Source of the DNA: Streptomyces sp. AW19M42
GTDB lineage: Bacteria; Actinomycetota; Actinomycetes; Streptomycetales; Streptomycetaceae
Direction of reading: 5' to 3'
Length of the DNA: 64,000 nucleotides
Assembly (NCBI GenBank): GCA_000470535.1
Contig: CBRG010000110.1
Coordinates: 1-64,000 of the forward strand
The position numbers and the translations under genes were made by a program. The notes beneath the pieces were generated by a model. The model ran no database searches, was not told the DNA's origin, and saw nothing but the letters and a program-made list of their open reading frames with translations. Below, piece by piece: positions 60,901 through 64,000 of the stretch. Every line of letters starts with the position of its first letter. Positions within the stretch are counted from its first letter, which is position 1.

Positions 60901-63233
60901 GCGACCGCGACCGGGTCCGTGACGCCCTGCGCGGCCAGCTGATCGCCACCCAGCGCGCGGCCAATGGCGCCCTGCTCGCCGCCACCGGGGTACAGAGCGC
61001 CGGTGTGCTGGACGACCTCTACGGGAAGCCGGCGAGCGGCGCCGCGCTCGGACCGGTCTTCCGGCACGGCACGCCCACCCTCTCCGTCTGGGCGCCCACC
61101 GCCCGTACCGCCTCGCTCGAACTCGACGGCAGGGCCGTACCGATGCGGCGCGACGACCGCACCGGCGTCTGGTCCGTCACCGGGAAGAAGAACTGGACCG
61201 GCAAGACCTACCGGTACGTGGTGAAGGTCTGGGCGCCCACCGTCCAAAAGCTCGTCACCAACAAGGTCACCGACCCCTACTCCACCGCCCTGACCACCGA
61301 CTCCACCCGCAGCCTCGTCGTCGACCTCGACGACGCGAAGCTCGCGCCCAGGGGCTGGAGCACCCTGCGCAAGCCCGCCGCCGTGCCGCTGCGCGACGCC
61401 CAGATCCAGGAGCTCCAGATCCGCGACTTCTCGATCGCGGACCCCACCTCCAAGCACCCCGGCGAGTACCTCGCCTTCACCGACCCCCGCTCCGACGGGA
61501 TGAAGCACCTCAAGCAGCTCGCCGACTCGGGCACCAGCTACGTCCATCTGCTGCCCGCCTTCGACATCGGCACCATTCCCGAGAAGAAGAAGGACCAGCA
61601 GAAGCCGGCCTGCGAGCTGTCCGTCTACGCCCCCGACTCCGCCGAGCAGCAGGCCTGCGTGGTGAAGGCCGCCGCGAAGGACGGCTTCAACTGGGGCTAC
61701 GACCCGCTGCACTACACCGTCCCGGAGGGCTCGTACGCCTCAGAGCCGGACGGCACCCGGCGCACGGTCGAGTTCCGGCAGATGGTGCAGGGGCTCAACG
61801 ATGCCGGCCTGCGGACCGTGATGGACGTCGTCTACAACCACACCGTCGCCTCCGGCCAGGACGACAAGTCCGTCCTCGACCGGATCGTGCCCGGCTACTA
61901 CCAGCGGCTCCTGGAGGACGGCACCGTCGCCACCTCCACCTGCTGCGCCAACACCGCGCCCGAGAACACCATGATGGGCAAGCTCGTCGTCGACTCGATC
62001 GTCACCTGGGCCAAGGAGTACAAGGTCGACGGCTTCCGCTTCGACCTGATGGGACACCACCCCAAGGCCAACATCCTGGCCGTCCGCAAGGCCCTCGACG
62101 CCCTGACGACCGCCGAGGACGGCGTGGACGGGAAGAAGATCATCCTGTACGGGGAGGGCTGGAACTTCGGCGAGATCGCCGACGACGCCCGCTTCGTCCA
62201 GGCCACCCAGAAGAACATGGCCGGCAGCGGCATCGCCACCTTCTCCGACCGGGCCCGCGACGCCGTGCGCGGCGGCTCCCCGTTCGACGAGGACCCCGGC
62301 GTGCAGGGCTTCGCCACCGGCCTCTACACCGACCCCAACACCTCCACCCACAACGGTACGAAGGCCGAGCAGAAGGCCCGACTGCTGCACTACCAGGACC
62401 TGATCAAGGTCGGGCTCACCGGCAGCCTCGCCGGGTACACCTTCACCGACAGCTCCGGCACCACGGTCAAGGGCTCCGACATCGACTACAACGGGGCCCC
62501 GGCCGGATACGCCGCAGCCCCCGGCGACGCGCTGGCCTATGCCGACGCCCACGACAACGAGACGCTCTACGACACGCTCGCCTTCAAGCTCCCGGCGGGC
62601 ACCCCGGCCGCGGAGCGGGCCAGGACGCAGGTCCTGGCCATGGCGACGGCCACCCTCTCGCAGGGACCCTCGCTCTCCCAGGCGGGCACCGACCTGCTGC
62701 GCTCCAAGTCGCTGGACCGCAACTCCTTCGACAGCGGCGACTGGTTCAACGCCCTGCACTGGGACTGCCGCGCGGGCAACGGCTTCGGCCGAGGACTGCC
62801 GCCGGCCGCAGACAACGAGGCCAAGTGGCCGTACGCCAAGCCGCTGTTGACCAACCCGTCGGTAAGCCCCGGCTGCGCGCAGATCAACGGCGCCTCGGCC
62901 GCCTACCGGGACCTGCTCACCATCCGCGCCACCGAGAAGGACTTCGGCCTCTCCACCGCCGGGCAGGTGCAGTCCGCGCTCTCCTTCCCGCTCTCCGGCA
63001 GGAACGAGACCCCGGGAGTGATCACCATGCGGCTCGGGAAGCTGGTGGTCGTCCTCAACGCAACCCCCGGCACCACCACCCAGAAGATCACCGCCGCGGC
63101 GGGCCGGAACTACACCCTGCACCCCGTCCAGGCGGCGGGCGCGGATCCTACCGTCAAGAAGGCGACCTATGAGAGGAGTTCGGGAAGTTTCACCGTTCCG
63201 GGACGCACAGTGGCGGTGTTCTCAGCACACTGA
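57909..63233 (+). CDS. secreted bifunctional amylopullulanase (two GH13 domains)
   Basis: A 1774-residue extracellular enzyme that fuses an alpha-amylase with a pullulanase. After the signal peptide ([20 protein letters not shown]) comes GH13 domain 1 (about 55-600) with [22 protein letters not shown] and LGNHDMGR. Two CBM41/PUD starch-binding repeats start near 717 ([16 protein letters not shown]) and 816 ([16 protein letters not shown]). A pullulanase N-terminal/CBM48 region and GH13 domain 2 follow, with [33 protein letters not shown] and [12 protein letters not shown]. It would cut both alpha-1,4 and alpha-1,6 bonds. The GTG at 57909 has GAGGAGA 6 nt upstream. Confidence 0.95.
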   Translation: MIRPSPRVPARRAAAAVVAAALCAALVPALPAAAARPPAAPSDAKLAAEPARHDLTREQFYFVMPDRFANGDTGNDKGGLTGSRLDTGYDPTDKGFYQGGDLKGLTSRLDYIKGLGTTAIWLAPIFKNRPVQGTGKDASAGYHGYWITDFTQVDPHFGTNADLTRLIDKAHGKGMKVFFDVITNHTADTVDYAEKTYAYKPKGAYPYLDRTGRPFDDAAGMAKVDADSFPYKPVTSGGKTPAWLNDPTMYHNRGDSTYAGESTTYGDFSGLDDLWTERPEVVSGMEKIYEKWVRDFDIDGFRIDTVKHVDLDFWTQWATALDGYAAKHGRKDFFMFGEVYSADTAITSPYVTQGRLDATLDFPFQEAARQYASQGAPASKLAAVFADDYRYTTDKANAYEQVTFLGNHDMGRIGTFLKQDNPGAGDAELVKRAELANEVMFLSRGNPVVYYGDEQGFTGAGGDKDARQTMFASKTADYLDDDELGTGRTHASDAYDTKHPLYRSIAALSELTAKNPALRDGVQTERYAEGSVYAFSRTDPARGSEYVVAANNGTAARTVELPTESARMDFRTLYGGSGTVRSGADKRVTVTVPALSSVVLRAAKPLDAPAARPTISLKAPAAGATGTVELTADVDGGSLDRVVFAAQQGNGKWTKLGSADHAPYKVTQTLSPATASGTPLRYKAVVVDRAGRTASALASSTAGQAPPPAKPVAVERDYAVIHYKRADGDYDGWQARSGETTADFAGRDAYGAFAWIKVPEGATSVPYTVEKAGTADGPERTVDLATTGQVWIAQGEDGQSGTAPEGAYPTQDAGKAVLHYYRTDGDYDGWGLHTWTGAAEPTDWSKPLQPVKKDASGLTFEVPLTDGATSLSYILHRGDEKDLPSDQSLDIASYGHEVWMLGGTAGYLLPQTGGVPTPDLTKAEAQWIDSDTVVWKVKATEATSQQLVYAAGGGISVVDGALFDEGRWLRLSPSALTDAQKAKYPHLKDYPAFTVDARDRDRVRDALRGQLIATQRAANGALLAATGVQSAGVLDDLYGKPASGAALGPVFRHGTPTLSVWAPTARTASLELDGRAVPMRRDDRTGVWSVTGKKNWTGKTYRYVVKVWAPTVQKLVTNKVTDPYSTALTTDSTRSLVVDLDDAKLAPRGWSTLRKPAAVPLRDAQIQELQIRDFSIADPTSKHPGEYLAFTDPRSDGMKHLKQLADSGTSYVHLLPAFDIGTIPEKKKDQQKPACELSVYAPDSAEQQACVVKAAAKDGFNWGYDPLHYTVPEGSYASEPDGTRRTVEFRQMVQGLNDAGLRTVMDVVYNHTVASGQDDKSVLDRIVPGYYQRLLEDGTVATSTCCANTAPENTMMGKLVVDSIVTWAKEYKVDGFRFDLMGHHPKANILAVRKALDALTTAEDGVDGKKIILYGEGWNFGEIADDARFVQATQKNMAGSGIATFSDRARDAVRGGSPFDEDPGVQGFATGLYTDPNTSTHNGTKAEQKARLLHYQDLIKVGLTGSLAGYTFTDSSGTTVKGSDIDYNGAPAGYAAAPGDALAYADAHDNETLYDTLAFKLPAGTPAAERARTQVLAMATATLSQGPSLSQAGTDLLRSKSLDRNSFDSGDWFNALHWDCRAGNGFGRGLPPAADNEAKWPYAKPLLTNPSVSPGCAQINGASAAYRDLLTIRATEKDFGLSTAGQVQSALSFPLSGRNETPGVITMRLGKLVVVLNATPGTTTQKITAAAGRNYTLHPVQAAGADPTVKKATYERSSGSFTVPGRTVAVFSAH

Positions 63234-63428
63234 CCACAACAGGTCTACCGTGAGGCCAGCCGCCGGGGAGAGTCGCAACATCACACTCCCGGGCGTCCCC
63301 TCCCCACTCCACCCGGCCGGTCCCGGCCCCGACCCCGTACGTACCGGCAGCCGCGCCGTCGGCCCCGGTGCCGTACCGGGCCCGGGGGCCGGGCTCCCGG
63401 CCTCTCCACCTGTTCAGCGACGGTGACG

Positions 63429-64000
63429 ATGGTGAGCTACATCCCCGAGGAGACCACGAGCTTCGTCGGACGGAAGACGGAGCTGGGCCGGATCGAACAC
63501 GCCCTCGCCACCCGTCGGCTGACCACGCTCACCGGCTCCGGCGGGGTCGGCAAGACCCGCCTCGCGGTCCGCGCGGCCGGCCGCGCCGAACCCGGATACC
63601 GCGACGGTGTCTGGTGGGCCGACCTCGCCCCGCTGCACGACGACGGACTGCTCCTCGCCACCGTCTCCGACGCGGTCGGGCTCAGCGACCACACCCTGCG
63701 GTTGCCCATGGACGTGCTCTGCGAGTGGCTCGCGGACAAGCGGCTGTTGCTTGTCCTGGACTCCTGCGAACATCTGCGCCCCGCCTGCGCTCACCTCCTC
63801 GGCGAGATCCTCACCACCTCACCCGGACTCACGGTGCTCGCCACCAGCAGACAGCCCCTCGGCATCAAGGGCGAGCAGCTGGTCGAGGTGGACCCGCTGC
63901 CCGTCGACGGCGCGGCCGACGCCCTCGCGCTGTTCAGGGCCCGGGTCGCCGCGGCCGCCCCGGGCACCCGGTTCGACGAACCGGGCACCGCGGAGGCCGC
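63429..64000 (+). CDS. NB-ARC ATPase regulator, N-terminal part (gene runs off the right edge)
   Basis: The first 190 or so codons of a large regulator. FVGRKTELGRIEHAL opens the ATPase, with Walker A TGSGGVGKTRLAVR and LLLVLDSCEHLRPAC, as in LuxR-type or AfsR-like signal-transduction ATPases. It has no N-terminal DNA-binding domain, so a LuxR helix-turn-helix at the missing C-terminus is likely. The ATG at 63429 is taken; a GTG at 63423 is in frame. The preceding 195 bp are palindrome-rich but without clear promoter boxes. Confidence 0.85.
   Translation, partial: MVSYIPEETTSFVGRKTELGRIEHALATRRLTTLTGSGGVGKTRLAVRAAGRAEPGYRDGVWWADLAPLHDDGLLLATVSDAVGLSDHTLRLPMDVLCEWLADKRLLLVLDSCEHLRPACAHLLGEILTTSPGLTVLATSRQPLGIKGEQLVEVDPLPVDGAADALALFRARVAAAAPGTRFDEPGTAEA

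Noticed and set aside
1-64000. CRISPR arrays, tRNA or rRNA genes, phage or integrase genes
   Set aside because: None was seen. The only regular repeats are short tandem units (8176, 41063, 55588), without spacers or cas genes.

Overview
The window is chromosomal DNA of a Streptomyces or very close relative. The composition is strongly GC-rich with G/C at third codon positions. GTG starts and 4-nt ATGA/GTGA stop-start overlaps are common, and a rare TTA codon occurs in a secreted esterase. From about 21 to 64 kb the gene content and order match, as I recall it, the S. coelicolor segment with panB, nadE, glnA2, glnE, malR-malEFG, aglA and the amylase/pullulanase genes. No tRNA, rRNA, CRISPR array, phage or intact insertion sequence was seen.

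Layout. 1-4.1 kb: the 5' part of an MFS exporter gene, a hypothetical gene, an F420-dependent NADP reductase (npdG), a small membrane protein, a site-2 protease family protein, a secreted SGNH esterase with a TTA codon, and a structured non-coding stretch. 4.1-20 kb: a minus-strand biosynthetic operon. It holds two giant PUFA/glycolipid-type (antiSMASH 'hglE-KS'-like) synthases, a discrete ACP, an alpha/beta hydrolase, a GT1 glycosyltransferase and an ABC exporter. This is the most interesting system here, probably making an exported glycosylated lipid. 20.5-23.8 kb: a divergent AfsR-like (BTAD/NB-ARC) regulator. 23.9-32 kb: a DrrAB-type ABC exporter, panB, a DHA2 MFS exporter with its TetR repressor and operator palindrome, a membrane-anchored endonuclease/phosphatase-fold protein, and a second MFS exporter. 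32-46 kb: NAD synthetase, a decayed multicopper oxidase, a CBS protein, a DUF305/DUF3105 pair, GlnA2, a LysR regulator, a cold-shock-like protein, an old-yellow-enzyme relative, a HemK-like methyltransferase behind a tandem-repeat leader, a PPOX-fold flavoprotein and GlnE. 46-63.2 kb: a PAP2 enzyme, then the maltose/maltodextrin regulon: malR divergent from malEFG-aglA, a second malR paralogue, secreted alpha-amylase and a fused amylopullulanase. 63.4 kb to the end: the start of an NB-ARC regulator.

Working together. Extracellular amylase and amylopullulanase break starch down to maltodextrins. MalEFG import them, AglA hydrolyses them to glucose in the cytoplasm, and MalR (and perhaps its paralogue) represses through TTGCA-type sites, one of which is a 15-bp palindrome just after the amylase promoter. 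In the lipid locus, PksA supplies two nitronate-monooxygenase-like enoylreductase units plus KS, AT, ACP and KR. PksB supplies a second KS and AT, the DH and a fused phosphopantetheinyl transferase. The free ACP, hydrolase, glycosyltransferase and ABC exporter then plausibly handle carriage, release, glycosylation and export.
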